DNA of 64,000 nucleotides from Ophiodon elongatus (lineage: Eukaryota > Chordata > Actinopteri > Perciformes > Hexagrammidae): contig JACSYO010001855.1 of NCBI GenBank assembly GCA_016806645.1, forward strand, positions 1,549,001 through 1,613,000, given 5' to 3'. The translations under genes and the position numbers were made by a program. This document shows positions 47,873 to 61,038 of the stretch, one piece after another (positions within the stretch are counted from its first letter, which is position 1; each line of letters starts with the position of its first letter). The notes under the pieces were generated by a model, which was not told the origin of the DNA, did not search any database, and saw only the letters and a list, made by a program, of their open reading frames with translations.

Positions 47873-48172
47873 TGTTGAAGGAAAATATTTTATGTTTGTG
47901 CTTAATAAATGTCTCACGCTTAGGATAACTATGAAGCCGCATTAACACATATATTAGGGTTATTAAGAGCACAATATTCATAGTTTTATGTATCTGTTAA
48001 TCACTGACATAGTATTATAAGTTACATACATGAACCAGATCTGTAAGCGACCCACATAGAGAACAGTGTTTAATTAGTCTGAGGAGATAAGCTTAGTAGG
48101 GGAGGGCACAGTTGAGACACAGGGAACTGCGTGTAAGAGAAGCCTGCAAACGGCTCTCTGATACAAGGCGCA
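47873..48172 (+). repeat. 3' LTR
   Basis: Begins TGTTGAAGG right after the purine tract and ends GCGCA before TACAGAATTATACAGAAT, which is not present after the 5' copy. Confidence 0.8.
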
Positions 48173-50244
48173 TACAGAATTATACAGAATTAGGTTTTAA
48201 GGAAGTTAGCCATCATCGAGCAGAATACGCAATAAAAGGAGGAAATCCAGCCACAACACTCCACAAATCTTTTGTTCGCTGTGTAAACATCTTGGTGGAC
48301 AAGCTTTCTTTCACTAGTAAGAAATCTGCATAAATATCAGAACCAAAGCAGTACAATCAATGCAATTTTAGAATTTGTTAATTTTACTGTTGCATATAGT
48401 ATTGCATATGGGGAACATAATCTATATCCATAGTCAAACACAATTTAAACATTGGCAACAGAGGAAGGATGTGAACTCGCTTCACATAGTGCAGTTGCTT
48501 CAGCTCAGCTAGTGCACACAATGGTACTGCGTGAACTTTTGTCTCAGAGGCTTGTGTTGCACAGTGGCTGTACACCAATCGTTGCCTTCCTTCTACTAGT
48601 AAAATAGATTGAGAAGTCACACAGTATGCTACCTAACCTAAAAGTAACTGATTGTCTTCACAAATAACCAAATGTCTGTTTTTGTGAAAAGTGGTGTGTG
48701 TGTGGCCATGTTAGACAACACAATGAAAACCAACTGCTTTTCATAAACTTCCTCTTCTTGTGAGCTTCCAACATGTAGGATTAGGGTTTCAGTTCCTGTT
48801 TAAAATAAAGATACTTATCATCAGCAAACTTAAAAATCTTACCTGGCAAGGCTGAGAGTCTTGTCGCAACGGGAATCTGTGAAATATATCCTGTATGAGG
48901 AGTGGCACCTGATGCATATTGAGCAGTTAAATTCCAACAATGCTACCTAACCTGAACCGAGGTGCAAAAAGAGGTGAAGAAACAAAACAACAGTGCACAT
49001 TAAGACAAGTGTGCTCATTGTGTTCAGTTCCTTGCAGGTCACAACAGGTGTGGCAAACCAGTCAGACACAAAGTTCCAAATAATTTTGTTTCTTACCTGA
49101 CGTTACCTTCTGCAATGCCTTGATTGTAGAACAATACATTCAGTTCACAAGAGGACTTTATGTGTTGCACAGCAGAATTTTTTTTATTTTGAAACATTGG
49201 TACTGTTTCCCAAAACAAAATATTACGATTTTAACTCCTATACGCTGAAGAAGAGTAAAGACATTTGACATAATATAATATAATTAACTGAAGACATCTA
49301 TATTTACCTGAATCAGAACTTACACACTGGAAAGATTGTATCATAAACAATGTAGATCACTAACATAGCTTGCTGACAATACATCATGTTTTGATATGAG
49401 TTTACTTTCATCTTGCAGCTATCTTTCTTTACTATACATTTTGAGTCTATAGCAAATAAATAAAGAGCAAAGGTAACTCTGCCAATGACTCCAGCTGTCT
49501 CTGTATTTGTTTTTGTGTTTAGAGGTAGACATCTCATCATTAAAGCGTCATAAAGCATAATTAAGCTTAAAGCCTTGTTGTTACTTTTGCAGTTGTGGCT
49601 GAGATTTGGTGCCTGCGAGTGCCAAAGCCATATATCTATATCCGCACTCATCAAAGCCTTGAGTGACCCCTAGTGCCCAGTATTTAATAGTTTGTCACTT
49701 GTTTGTAGATCAAGACCATGGATTACATAATGAAAGATTCAAAAACTTGTCTTTTATTCATGGTCACAAACAGAACCTTTCATTAACCAGGCAACATCTT
49801 AATGGTTTACACCTCCATCTACTGGTCATTAGTAGAACATTGAAATATCCCACTCGATAAGAGGTAGTGTGACATGATTTACATATTACTAAGCAGCATT
49901 AAGACTACTTGTGTTGGAAACAACTAATCTGCCATTTATACAGCCACTGTGGAAGAGCAAACGGGGCATTTTGTAAGAAAACTCAAAGGTTTTAACATAT
50001 TTTCCATTGTAAAGCAAGCTTAAAAGGAATATCCCCCTGTGCTGTAACACTAACTGTGGGTTACTCCGTACATCCAACCTTTCCAAAACTTAACAATAGA
50101 AGAAACAGCTTACAAACATACACACTTATAGTGAAGAGAGTTTAATTACAGTGCACCGCTGCTGTTCAAGCTTATCTGTGAAATGCTGTCAAGAAGTTCA
50201 TTAATTACTGCATGTTTGATCTGGTCAGGTCACGTGTTCTAAAG
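48173..50244. other. interval between the retroviral element and ttc22
   Basis: No coding gene is seen. It includes a possible ponzr C leader exon (48843-48915) and the presumed ttc22 3' UTR at the right end. Confidence 0.55.
48843..48915 (-). other. possible non-coding leader exon of ponzr C
   Basis: On the minus strand it ends CTTGCCAG|GTAAGAT, a good donor. It shares spaced blocks with the unit-A and unit-B leader segments (plus-strand TTACCTG, ATCTGTGAA, GAGGAGTGGCA). Without the 4.5-kb retroviral element it would lie about 1 kb from the ponzr C ATG. Inference only. Confidence 0.3.
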
Positions 50245-53200
50245 TCACATGTTTGCTTCATGTAAAGCCTTTGGTCTCTTCTTAACCAGTTGTTTGGGCA
50301 CCACCGTTTCCAGCAGCCTCCTCACTAGGTCCAGCCTGCCTGTCCTGATGAGAGCCCTGGATAACTCTGTGACCTCTGCTGTGCGAGTTCTGTAAAGGCA
50401 CCTCAGCACGGACTTCACAATGTCCTCAGGGTACCTCTCCTCTGCCTTTTGCACCCACAGCTCCAGTTGGGTGATTGCGAGGTTTGGGTGAGGGGCTCCC
50501 TGCATGAACAAAGTCAGGAGGGCCTGTAGGAGGCAGCGCAGAGCTGTGGTGTCTGTGCTCCCAGGTCTCTCTAACTCCACTGCCCGTTTGAAGCAGTCTG
50601 CAGCATTCTGCTCCTCACCCTTCAGCAGGAGGCAGCGTCCTCTAATCACGTGGAGGTCTGGCAGGCTGTCACCCAGCTCAAACTGGAGGGCATGGGACAG
50701 ACTCACCAATGCACTGTTCACTGCCCCCTCATCCACCAAAAGACTCTCCTGGAGTGCATCTACGCCCATGTAGTAATACACCTAAAGGGAAAGACTGAAT
50801 CTCAATATCCTGTTGCTGTAAAAATATATATATATATATATTTACATTGCTCATTAGTAGTTTGTGTCTTTACCTGTGCCATCTCCAAATGAGTTCGCAG
50901 ACATTGACGTACTGTCAGGACCTTGTCCAAGTCTTTTCTGGCCTCAGTTAGTTTCTGTCGGTCTGGAATTCCACCTTGCCCATGTTTTACCTTCTCCAAG
51001 TCCCTGACGTAGAGCATCATATTGATCTAAAATGAAAAACATATATAAATACTTGTACTATACATCTTTTTATTAACATCTTATTTTATTAAATGTCTGG
51101 AAATCATCACTTTAAGTAGGTGTTTGGAGTATAAAAGTTCACTTTTACCATATAAACTTAATATAAATACACAGTGCACAAATAACCATTTATAGTTCAC
51201 ACAAGGTCAACTATTTGATCTAATTGTACAAATAATTGTTTCACATAGTAATTGACGGAGTTTTGCCACCTTGGTTTTTGCATTGACTTGATCGACTGCA
51301 GTACCTTGGCACGGGTGCAGTAGGCCTGCCAGTTGAGCTCTGGGTCTGGAAGCACGTTTAGGGCCATGTTGCAGATTCCTGTTGCCATCTCATGTTTGTC
51401 CAACAGAAAGAAGACCTTTGCCAGAAGGTTCAGGGTGAATGCATCACCACTGGCCAAGTTTATGGCCTGAGGACACAGACAGTTATATTGTATGTTATGG
51501 TAAAAGTATAGAAATAGAAATAGTTAAAGGTGCCCAGTTATTGCTGTATGCTCAAGGACCTCTTGTTGTTGTGGAGACCCACACTTTCTCAAAACACCTT
51601 TTATTGCCTGTTTTATTGATTGCCTCCTGATTCCTCACTCACTATTCTTAATCACAGGTGAGGGCATCGCTGCCCCCCAGCCGCTACTCTGGACCCAAAG
51701 ACACAGTTGGAAAAACAGTTTGCTCACTTTTATTGTTTTTAGCTAACAGAACTACCAGTACACACACTGCCGAGTAATGTTACATTGCTGCCACCCAGCA
51801 GGCAGCTATACGCGGGCAAACAGCTTTGTGAATTTCATTTTGTTTTGGCAAGATTGTATGAAATGTCTTATACGACGACTTTGAGCTGATTGCCTGCATT
51901 GATCACCACTTGTTTTTTTATTTGATTAAAGTGTGTTTTAAGACACCTTAGAGCCCATTAGTGTCTAGAAGGTGGGTTAGCTAATTGTGGGTTGTATTCA
52001 ATCAATCACACAATACTAGAGTGGTTGTTGCAGACACACAGAGATCTGCACTCTACTGGGCATCTTTCTAGTTTAAACAGTAATTTCTTGTGTTGCTACA
52101 TCAATAAATGATGACACAATATTATGTGCATAAAACAGCATCAAACAAGACCCCACATCTCTGTTCTCCATATGCCTGCTCAACAAAACGTTGCACTGCA
52201 CTCCAGAGAGCAGTTAACCTTATGCATATGATTTGTATCGTGATATTAAAGGTGAGATAGTAATGTTAAATGAAACATGATGCTGTGATATTGTCGCACC
52301 AAGCACAGACACAGAGACTTTTAAAAAGGAGCTACTGTTATAGAAGAGTGAACATGCACTCCCATGGCCTGCATGTCCTTGACTGGCTTCATGAATTGTT
52401 TAATATCCTTGGGCTCACGTGTGGCATCTCTGTAAAAACCCATAACATCCCTCAATATAAGATGGTAAGTTTCTCTTTCACACCAAGGCGTCCATGCCGG
52501 CATTTCACTGGCGTGCTTTGATCAAGTAACCCAACTCTAATAGTGACTACAAATCAGAAGAAGAAAGTAACTAACATTAGTAAGAACAATGGAACCCGAG
52601 TTACAAAGGTATAGGCTAGCTAGTTATCACCTGTGGAAGAACAGCATTAAGAGGAACACATTAATTAATCTAGAAAACTGCTAGCTAGCACAACAGTAAT
52701 TAGCCGAACAGTTACCAAGCTAGAATGGTATATTAGCAACAAATTTTAGACAGCTAACAGCTCGTATAATGGCTAGCTTGGTCAGTACCGATTTCAGAGA
52801 TTGCAGAGAAAGGTACTTGTCAATATTTGGTTACATATCTGACCGAATTGTGAATGTTAGTTAAACTGCAATGTAACTGTGTCAACAGTGGTTTCTACTA
52901 GCAACCTAATCAAAAAGGAAATGCTGGTAGCAGAACACTGACAATAACTGAAGAAGTTCACGATAAGAAAGGAAAACGTTTATCAGATTTAACAACTTCT
53001 TCCTTACTTTTTTTTCTGCCTAATATTTGGTGATATATCTTAATGTGTGGGTTATCTTACAGTTCCAAAGCAGGATAGAGGATCAGTAGCTGAGTAGCCA
53101 CAGTCATGTATAGACATGGGCACTGTGGTGAACTCATCCTTCCTCTCCAACATGATACCGACGTAACACCAGGTCAGAGCTGAGGGGAGAGATCAGAATC

Positions 53201-56160
53201 AGGGATTGTACCATGTTCTACTTAAACCATTTGTTGTTGTTCTCTCTCTAGATTGAAGAAATGGTTGTTACTACTTATGTAACAACATTTTAAATAAAAT
53301 TGCTGATGTTATTGAATACCCAAAAGGATGCAGCACTTAATCCAAATATCCTCAGCAGAGTTGCACCGTACATTCAACATAATACCTCTAAATGTACAAC
53401 AGAGCGGATGTATTCATAGAGAAACATACTATACCATGTTTACCTTTATGTTGTGTTTTCTCCAATTCTAGTGCTTCTTTGAGAAGCTTCATTCCCTTAT
53501 TGTAGAGAGGAAGTCTGGAGTATTCAGAGTCTGCTTTGGTCTTTACTATGTTGTCCAGTCTGCAGAGAGAAAATTACTTAATACAAATTACACGTTAAGT
53601 GTACATTAAGTGTATTAAGTGGCTAACTTTTGATGATTTTGTGTTGTACCTTATATAGATGGTCGCCATTTTAAAATACCATCTTCGTTTTTCCTCTATT
53701 GGTATCTGAAAAACAACAATATTCTTTACTAGTGGTCTCAGTAGGCATAATATGACATTAAATGTGCTGGAATAAATATTGATGTCTGCAGGTGCATGCC
53801 ATGCAGACATTGTTTATTTGCTAATCTTTCCAAATGAACACAGCTTTGCACTTGTCTTGAATAAAACATTGTAACTAAAGGGTCTGTGCTGTGCCATACT
53901 TGTGATTTGAAGGATACAATTGGCTTGACTTGATTTTGGGGGAATATTAGTTGTATATCTATGTTACTGTGAGCTTAGTTTCATATTTATAATTATTGTG
54001 AGTGCAGCCACATACTCTAACTTCAGTAAACATTTGCTGGTGAAATTAGTCATAGAAGAGAAAATAATTTAAAGATATCAAGGATTACCAACACTGCATG
54101 ATTGAAAAACCCACCAAAGAAATGCTGAAAGGTTATAAGTCACAGAATGATGCATGTGGTCTCATGGCATAACCAGTCATTGTTGTGTTTCAGTGCTCCT
54201 CTTTACATTCTCATTATACATGTTAATCCTAAACTGTTATAAAATACTAGAAAAGTAACCCACACCAAGGGTTGTAATGAGTTGCTGATCACTGGTAGAC
54301 TTGAAATTTGAAATAAAGTGATGCATACTCCTTACTCTTCAGAGTGTGCAACACTTTTTTTCTATTTTCAATCCTAAACTGTTTAACAGACATGTACATC
54401 TTTAGTATCACTGTATGTGCATCTCACCAGCTGACCCCCATAGACCAGGGCTCTGTTGTAAAGACTCAATGCTGCCGTCAGTCTGTCTCTGAGGTCGTCC
54501 TCACCGTCCAGCTCCACGTCGTAAGGATGAACGTAAGCTTGCTCAGCCAGGCAGCGAGCCGCCAAAAGCCTGGCCTCATCCTGAAAGGCCTCTCCAGCGT
54601 CGAACCCCATAAGGTGGGACACCTTCTCCACACACTCCCCTGCATCCAGCTCTCTCCCCAGCTTGTCATACACGTAGCCCAGGTTGGCCCAGGCATTGAG
54701 GTTACCAGGGTCTTCTTTACAAATATTTCTGAAAGGTCAAGATACATAGAGAGAGTACAGTTTGAAAAAGATCCCTCCAGTCTTAAACACTGAAATAAAT
54801 TTATAAAATATTCCATGATATTTTATTCTTATTTGGCAAAAATAAGATTGGATTGCTATGACATTTTGAAAAGACATCCATGGTCCCAAGACGATGGATC
54901 CAATCGATTTTGGTGATCCTCACACATTTAGCTTTTTATTGAAATGTCTTTACAACTATAGAATGAATTGTGATAAATACCTGTAAAACTACAATCCCAT
55001 CAGCCTCAGCTATACTTTGTTTAATTAGCAAGCATTGGAATGATAACATACTCATCTAAGATTGGTGAACATGGTAAACACTGGACCTGCAAAAACATTA
55101 GCATGTTATTATTGTTAGCATGTTATCATGCTAACAATTAAGGCAATCAGAATTGAGTATTCAACAAAGCCGTGTAATAGCAGTTTGCTAAAAGCACCGC
55201 TGTGCCTAAGTGCAGCTTCACAGAGCTGCTAGCGTGGCCGTAGACTCTTGTTATGTGGTATCTTAGAGCAGTATTTCCATTGAACTCAGGAAATTGGTGT
55301 TACTGTAATAAAATTAAAATGTGTCACAGCCGCACTTAACTTTATTATGAGTGTAAATGGGTAGTATGTTAACTCATTTATTCGCAGAGAGTAGCAACAT
55401 GAAATGTAAACATTAATGTGTTAATCTTACTGGAGCAGTTCATACTTTTGTTGATCATGCTTGTTGATTTACTTGTCTAAGCCAAACAATCCAAATGTGT
55501 GTGTCGGCATGTTAACAGTATGTTTATGCAGCATCCTGTGTTTGTGGCCGAGCCATTTTCAATCTTTTCAAGTAGCGCATGACATTGCTGTGAAATTATT
55601 ACAGGGTGGCCTTGACGTTGGTTGATGTTTGACTATAGCTGGTGAAAGGTCAGTTGTGCTTTTGTGCTGCCTTTTCTAATTCTATGAAGCTGTCAGTTCA
55701 GTGTGGTGGTTTGTGGTTAGCTCACAGAATATAAGTATAGGTGGTAAGACACATTTTAACTTGTGTAGTGTTTCTGTTGTAAAGACAGAAAAAACACATT
55801 ACTAAATCATGCATCAACAATGTCTCAAAACAAGGCCTCTTGCTTTGTGAATATTTGTAGTACTCTGCCTTAAAAGAAAAAGGACTTCAGTCATCACCTG
55901 AATATTTCCTCAGCTGTGTCCAAGTGTTCCAGGTGAAAAGCCAGAAAACCCAGCAGATTTCGGACAGCGTACTGTAGATATCCCACTTCAGCCTCAAGCT
56001 CGCCTTGCTGGCTCTCTTGTTTAAGGTAAGTGTCCCTGCGTCTTAGCTTCACAGGCCCGACAGGTTCACAGTTGAGGTTGAGATCCAGGTGAAAGTGGCC
56101 GGGTATGTAGTCCATGTCCTCCATGAGAGACTCGATGTCCTCTGTGATGTCTGCCTCCAT
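50245..56160 (-). CDS. ttc22: tetratricopeptide repeat protein 22
   Basis: TTC22 is a conserved vertebrate TPR protein without an established molecular role. Eight exons on the minus strand, 56160-55898, 54728-54428, 53705-53650, 53559-53444, 53179-53061, 51466-51305, 51026-50874 and 50781-50245, join in consistent phases to 568 residues; human TTC22 is 569. The N-terminus has the family signature MEDMDYIPGHFHLDLNLNCE, then NLNAWANLGYVYDKLGREL (a TPR), AALSLYNRALVYGGQL, DPELNWQAYCTRAK, YVRDLEKVKHG, and a final long exon ending RPKALHEANM. The donor after AYCTRAK (GTACTG) was chosen over a downstream GTGGCA because only it preserves the frame. Intron 5 (about 1.6 kb) holds repetitive sequence. 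Further 5' non-coding exons are possible. TTC22, TTC4 and PARS2 are also neighbours on human 1p32. Confidence 0.94.
51467..53060. other. large ttc22 intron with repeat-derived sequence
   Basis: No gene is seen. GC-richer islands (51650-51760; GCTAGC-rich 52600-52760) resemble decayed dispersed elements, but no family is assigned. Confidence 0.4.
55111..55138. repeat. perfect 12-bp hairpin in ttc22 intron 1
   Basis: ATTGTTAGCATG, a 4-nt loop, then its exact reverse complement CATGCTAACAAT. The surrounding TTAGCATGTTA repeats are common in fish introns. Confidence 0.85.
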
Positions 56161-59100
56161 GTCCTCCTGCTCTCCTCCTTCTCTACCTGCTATTTAAAAA
56201 AGACAAGAGATAAAATAAAAACACTGCTTTTGAGTATTTCGACCTAAGATCCTATACAAGATAATACCTCGTCCTCAGCCGACAATCAATCAACTGTAAC
56301 TAACTCTTGTCACCCAGGTTCAGACAGGTTGAACGGGTTAGGCTTGGGAGTGACTAAGGAGTGGAATGACTAGTGTATGGGGAAATAGACTATAACTATG
56401 GATACATACAGTATTCTCACACTTCAACTGCCCCTTTTGACTCTCATCCAGTAATAAAGAAATCTCAATCATCATCTCTATTCATTTTTCTTTTTAAAAA
56501 AGGAGATTATATAACGTGGTTTTGCTATTTGTCAATTTGTTTTTTTATTATTTGACTCTTTAACAGAAGTACCAACTGACATTCCTTGAAGTTTATTCTG
56601 ACAGGATGATATTATTCATGTCTTGAGTTATTTAAAAATGGTTTTGAAGTCTTATTTTGAAGAATATTTCAGTTGGCCCCCTCTGCCCCGCCAGCGTCAG
56701 CTGTAGGCAACCGAAGAATGTGAACCATCAGGACCAGTGTGACTGGAGCAGCACTGAAGGAAACTCAATGAAACTTCATGTTACTACTCTAAATTACCTT
56801 TCATAATAATTTATAAAAATGTATTATTATAAATAACTGCTGCAGCTGTTCATATTCATCCCACTGTTCCGTTAATATTGTATATACATATATCTTAACA
56901 TATTTTTAACTACCCCTTATTCTTTCTATGTATTACCTTATACATAGGCCATGTATCACTCGGCACTTTACTGCTTTTTACACTTCTGATTAGATGTTAA
57001 ACAGCATTTCGTTGTCTCAGTACTTGCACGCAATGACAATAAAGGTTAACCTAATTTAAACAGAAGAACATGCAGCTGTACAATGAGCCGACTCTAACAA
57101 GACAGGGAAAAACTCCAATAAGCCTCAGCGCATAAGAGGCTGTCGGAGAGATAATTCAAAGAGAGATCAGACCCCTCTGACAGCTGGAGTACAATAACAG
57201 CCCTATGAGGGAACAAATCAATTAGAAAAAAGTTCAGGAGTCCGGAAGATTGAAGCAAGTGCAACTTCAATATAACAAGACCAACATGAAATAAGTTAAA
57301 AGAGGTAAGTCAGAGGAAGTATTGTTGGTCAATCAAAGACTCAAGGATCATATTGTCATATGCATTAAAATGCTGCATTTCCATACGATGAAAAACTTGT
57401 ACCCTGGCTGCTCTCCAGTTAATATATACAGTAATAATCACTCATACTATCACACACAGTGTTACAAACATATCTAAATACTGAAAATGAGTTTTTCTTT
57501 TGTAAACTGAGACATGTTGAAGAAATTGACGAATAATCAATTTTGAATAACTATTTGTGCCTCACTTTTTTTCTTCCTCACAAAGAAAACCTAGTTATGA
57601 ATTCTGCACACTGAAGGTTTCAAGTTTCAACATTACACTGGTGTAAGTTTCACACTGGACCATGATTGGCTTCCAAAATAGTCAAAAAATCATGATCAGC
57701 CATCCCAGTCTTCAACGGATATTTAATGCGAGCACACATAAAGGTTCCCTTTCAGCAGATTAACGTGTGTGTGCCAAAACCTACACATCATTCTGCACAG
57801 TCACTGTCCAACACCAGAATGAAGTAACAATAAAGAAAACACATTGTTTAGTGGAGGGAGACTTAAAAGGTCTGATAGCCGCTGATCGCAGTTTTGAATA
57901 CGACGGGGGCAAAGGTTGGAGGGATAGGGGCAGGATGATGTTAGATTAATCAAAGTTTTTCTCAAAGATGGAGGCCAGAGCTTTCTTAACAGACAGTTGA
58001 AAACAGCAGTCCTGTCTGAAAAACAAGGAGTTTGCATGAATGGATCACAGCTGGCAGCAGTGGACCATCAGGACCACACAGGTCAATGAGACGAGTGTTT
58101 CCAATACTGTAATACTTTGACGTGGTTAGAAACTGGATCACTTGGAGCAAATATGGAGAGGACAAGCAAACCCACACACAAATGCCGGTCAGGTTTGAAC
58201 AGTGCTGAACCAGTTATGTAGCACAGTAACACCTACTGTTAGAGTGTGTTGCATAATTTGTATTTAGTACTGCAGATTTGTCTCCTTGTGGGCCGGCTTT
58301 TCGATTTGTATCATGTGGGTGTACAGAAATCTGAAAATGTTCTCCTCTCGAGAACCGTTGCCATGGTGGCCATCGTGGATACAAGGCTGATTGCATGGTA
58401 ACATAATGATTACAAATGCCTGTTTGTGGAGCTGTGCACCCTCTGAGCCAAAGACAGGATTTAAACAGCGTTTTGCTCATAAATCCTCCAGTTTAGATGA
58501 TAGAATTTACATCCCAGCAGTAAAATGACAAAACAAAGGTATTATGGGGAAGATGTTAACCCCTAATAATCTGTGTGGCTTTAGCAGTACTCCCCTGTAA
58601 AGGGGATTAGGATATGTGTCCCATATACTGGTAAAGGTCCTCTTTGCTTTTCAAACTAACCCCTTGCTAACCTACTTAATTGTTTTGGTGTCTGTCTTCA
58701 TTTCTGGTACAAAGAACAGTGTATAGCTAATGATAAATAATATACAGACATTCAGGGATGAGAATAGAAAGGCTGCCAGGTATATTGTGAACAGTATGTG
58801 AGCAAAGATGGCAACCTCACAGCATCAAAGTTCTCTGAAATCCTTCTCTGCAGAGAAGTTACATTTACATTGACAGGAGCATAGTCAGGAAATTTGGGGC
58901 CCCTCACGAGATGTGACACTGACTACAAAGGATCATGGGATCACAGGAAAGCCTTATTAATCTAGACTTTATACCTTCTCTCTAAACTGAGCTCTCCTCT
59001 GTTATTAATGCGTTTGATACACCTTCACTATTTTGTCTGGTCCAAAGCTGTATTAAGAATGGAGGGATTTAATGACTAAGTATGTATTAGGCTTTACTCT

Positions 59101-61038
59101 CCATCTCAAACTGAAGCCTCACTCTGGTATCCAGGCTCAGTCGCTCTCCTGCCATATCAGAAAGTGTGAGACAACACTAATCCACTTTTGATCATGAATC
59201 CTGCTTTTAACGTAGTGTTATTCAATGCAGATGTCCACCCCCCTTTTTACCGTGGACTCCCCATTCTCCCCTATTCCCTTGAAACAGACTTGTACATGTA
59301 ATTAGTGCATATAGCTGAAAGGCCTCTCCCTCTTTAAGCCACCCCATCACTGTTGACTATGACTGCATTTCCCTTCTTAGTCAGCTTCTCTCTGGCAGCC
59401 TGAGTGAGCATTTGCAGTGAAAAGCAACTCTTCAGCTCTCCAGAGGCCTTCTCTGACTGCAAATTACACCACACTGAATGTCTCTTTGTTCTGTCTCTAT
59501 GTGTATTAGATTTACGTTAGCAGGCAATATTGTCAGGAAATATTAGCAGTGCAATTTCACCAAAATTGATGACTAACGGTATTCCTTTTTATCTATTTCA
59601 TCATGCATAAACATTTGGATGGGGAGGCAGCCAAAGTACTCATGGACCCATTACAGGGATTGGACTCTTCATCTGTCCCACTCCACAGGGACTTTAAACT
59701 TCTTCTTAACGCAATGATCTGAAATCAGCTTTGAGTTGTCTGATTTTGAGAAAATTGGTAATTAAATGTTGGATTTTACAGTCCGCTCCAACAGAAGTCA
59801 ACTCCACAGTTTATCTACTCTGGTTTGCTTTACCTGAACGTTCCCTTTTTCCTTGTGTCTCCAGGATCATTACGCTCTGACTCCCCTGTCTGCTTGCCTC
59901 ACCTGCTTAAAATCAAGCTATGGCACCAGCCACGCTCTCACCCTCATCAGCCGGTTGTGATCAGTTCAGTTCAGTCCTGCCATCTGCCATTGCTCTGCTA
60001 CCCTCTCCCTCTGCTGCTCGTCCTTAACCTCTCACCAACCACATCCTCCTTTGTCTCCGCAGTGAATCCTTCACTTACTCTGCTACACTCTTTGTCTGTG
60101 TTTGCATTTGGGTCCACAAACTACTGAACACAACAAAATCTTGACTACTGTACCATAATGAGCTCACTGGTTCACACACCAAAAAAGCAATATCTGTAAC
60201 TTTTCCAATAATGTAATATAGTGTATATTATGCTGAAATGGGCCTTAAATGTAGCCTACCGTAAGTATAATTATTTAACTTAAGTTCAATTTTGAATGCA
60301 CGACATTTAGGCCTAGTAAATCTTCTCAGTGACATTCCACCACTGTAAAAGCACTTCAGTAAACTTTTCCGTTTGGGTGGTCGAGTGGTTATTTTTTTAT
60401 TTTGGTAGTCCAAATTACTCCAACGTGTTCTTTTATACGTGTTTTATTTTGAAAGTCCCACCAGAAGCTCTGTGATGTCATTGCAGCTGACTTTGCAGTC
60501 TGGGAACTGCTCTCCTCTCCCACTCTGCGGCTGCTGCTCGCTGTCATCATGCAGGTGGAATCTGCGCAATGTAGCTCAGCGTAGGGGTCTCCAACCAGGC
60601 ACATAACCGGCCTGCAGCGCGCATACACCGGACACGGGACTCCGTAGGTTAGGCTGTATCTAGCGCTGTGGAGGAACCAAACAATAAGACACGGGAAATA
60701 AACCGAGAATTAGATTTTAAAACAAAAACAAAAAAAAACTGCTTTAACTTGGTGATCATAGGTTTCTTTACATATACGGGCTTCATCCATTTGACGACAA
60801 TGCAGTTAAATTAGGAATTTATCTGAACATTATTCTCCTGTGAGAACATTGTATAATTGTTGTGCTGATGCTGTCAGTTGTTGTCTGGCTCCCCTGGCGC
60901 AGTCTAACTCAGCTGGAGTCGCATAGGATGCCATACAATCCTGTAGGAAGTGACTCTCGCAGCTTGGCAGGCAACAATTTCCAAGAAACGAAAAGGACGT
61001 AATCTTGCGGATCTTTTCGCTTTAAACACACGAACACG
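56161..61038. other. ttc22-lurap1 intergenic region (head to head)
   Basis: The two genes are divergent, so both promoters should lie here, ttc22 near 56200 and lurap1 near 60900-61038. No other convincing coding gene is seen. The ORFs at 57767-58037, 59825-60127 and 60389-60628 have no recognisable domains and ordinary non-coding composition. A retroposon 3' tail occurs at about 56690-57055. Confidence 0.6.
56690..57055 (+). repeat. 3' tail of a LINE/SINE-type retroposon
   Basis: The segment ends 'AGCATTTCGTTGTCTCAGTA', 'CTTGCACGCAATGACAATAAAGG', a tail I recognise from fish retroposons of the L2/CR1 type. The 5' end is not defined. Confidence 0.5.

Larger units (their letters stand above)
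43658..48172 (+). mobile_element. degraded endogenous retrovirus / LTR retrotransposon
   Basis: Two direct repeats that start TGTTGAAGG bound a 4.5-kb element: 43658-43951 and 47873-48172. They differ by about three substitutions and one small indel. A purine-rich tract (AAAGGAGGAA) abuts the 3' LTR, as expected for plus-strand priming. Inside, in order, are a long leader with tandem repeats, a proline-rich gag-like frame (46443-46919), and pol remnants with reverse-transcriptase-like and integrase-like stretches broken by stops and gaps (about 47090-47670). Only about 200 bp separate the integrase remnant from the 3' LTR, so env is missing. No complete gene remains. I see no clear target-site duplication (GCCTCC versus TACAGA), and the 5' LTR may continue past 43951. 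The pol fragments suggest an epsilon- or gamma-like fish retrovirus, from memory. Confidence 0.82.

Noticed and set aside
51197..51304. Extension of ttc22 exon 6 to a GTGGCA donor at 51270.
   Set aside because: It would put the next exon into a frame with an immediate stop; the GTACTG donor after AYCTRAK keeps the frame.
59825..60127. 100-codon ORF as a gene between ttc22 and lurap1.
   Set aside because: CT-rich low-complexity composition, no domain, no splice or promoter signals.
60389..60628. 79-codon minus-strand ORF near the lurap1 promoter.
   Set aside because: Overlaps probable promoter/repeat sequence, shows no recognisable domain, and the frame looks accidental.
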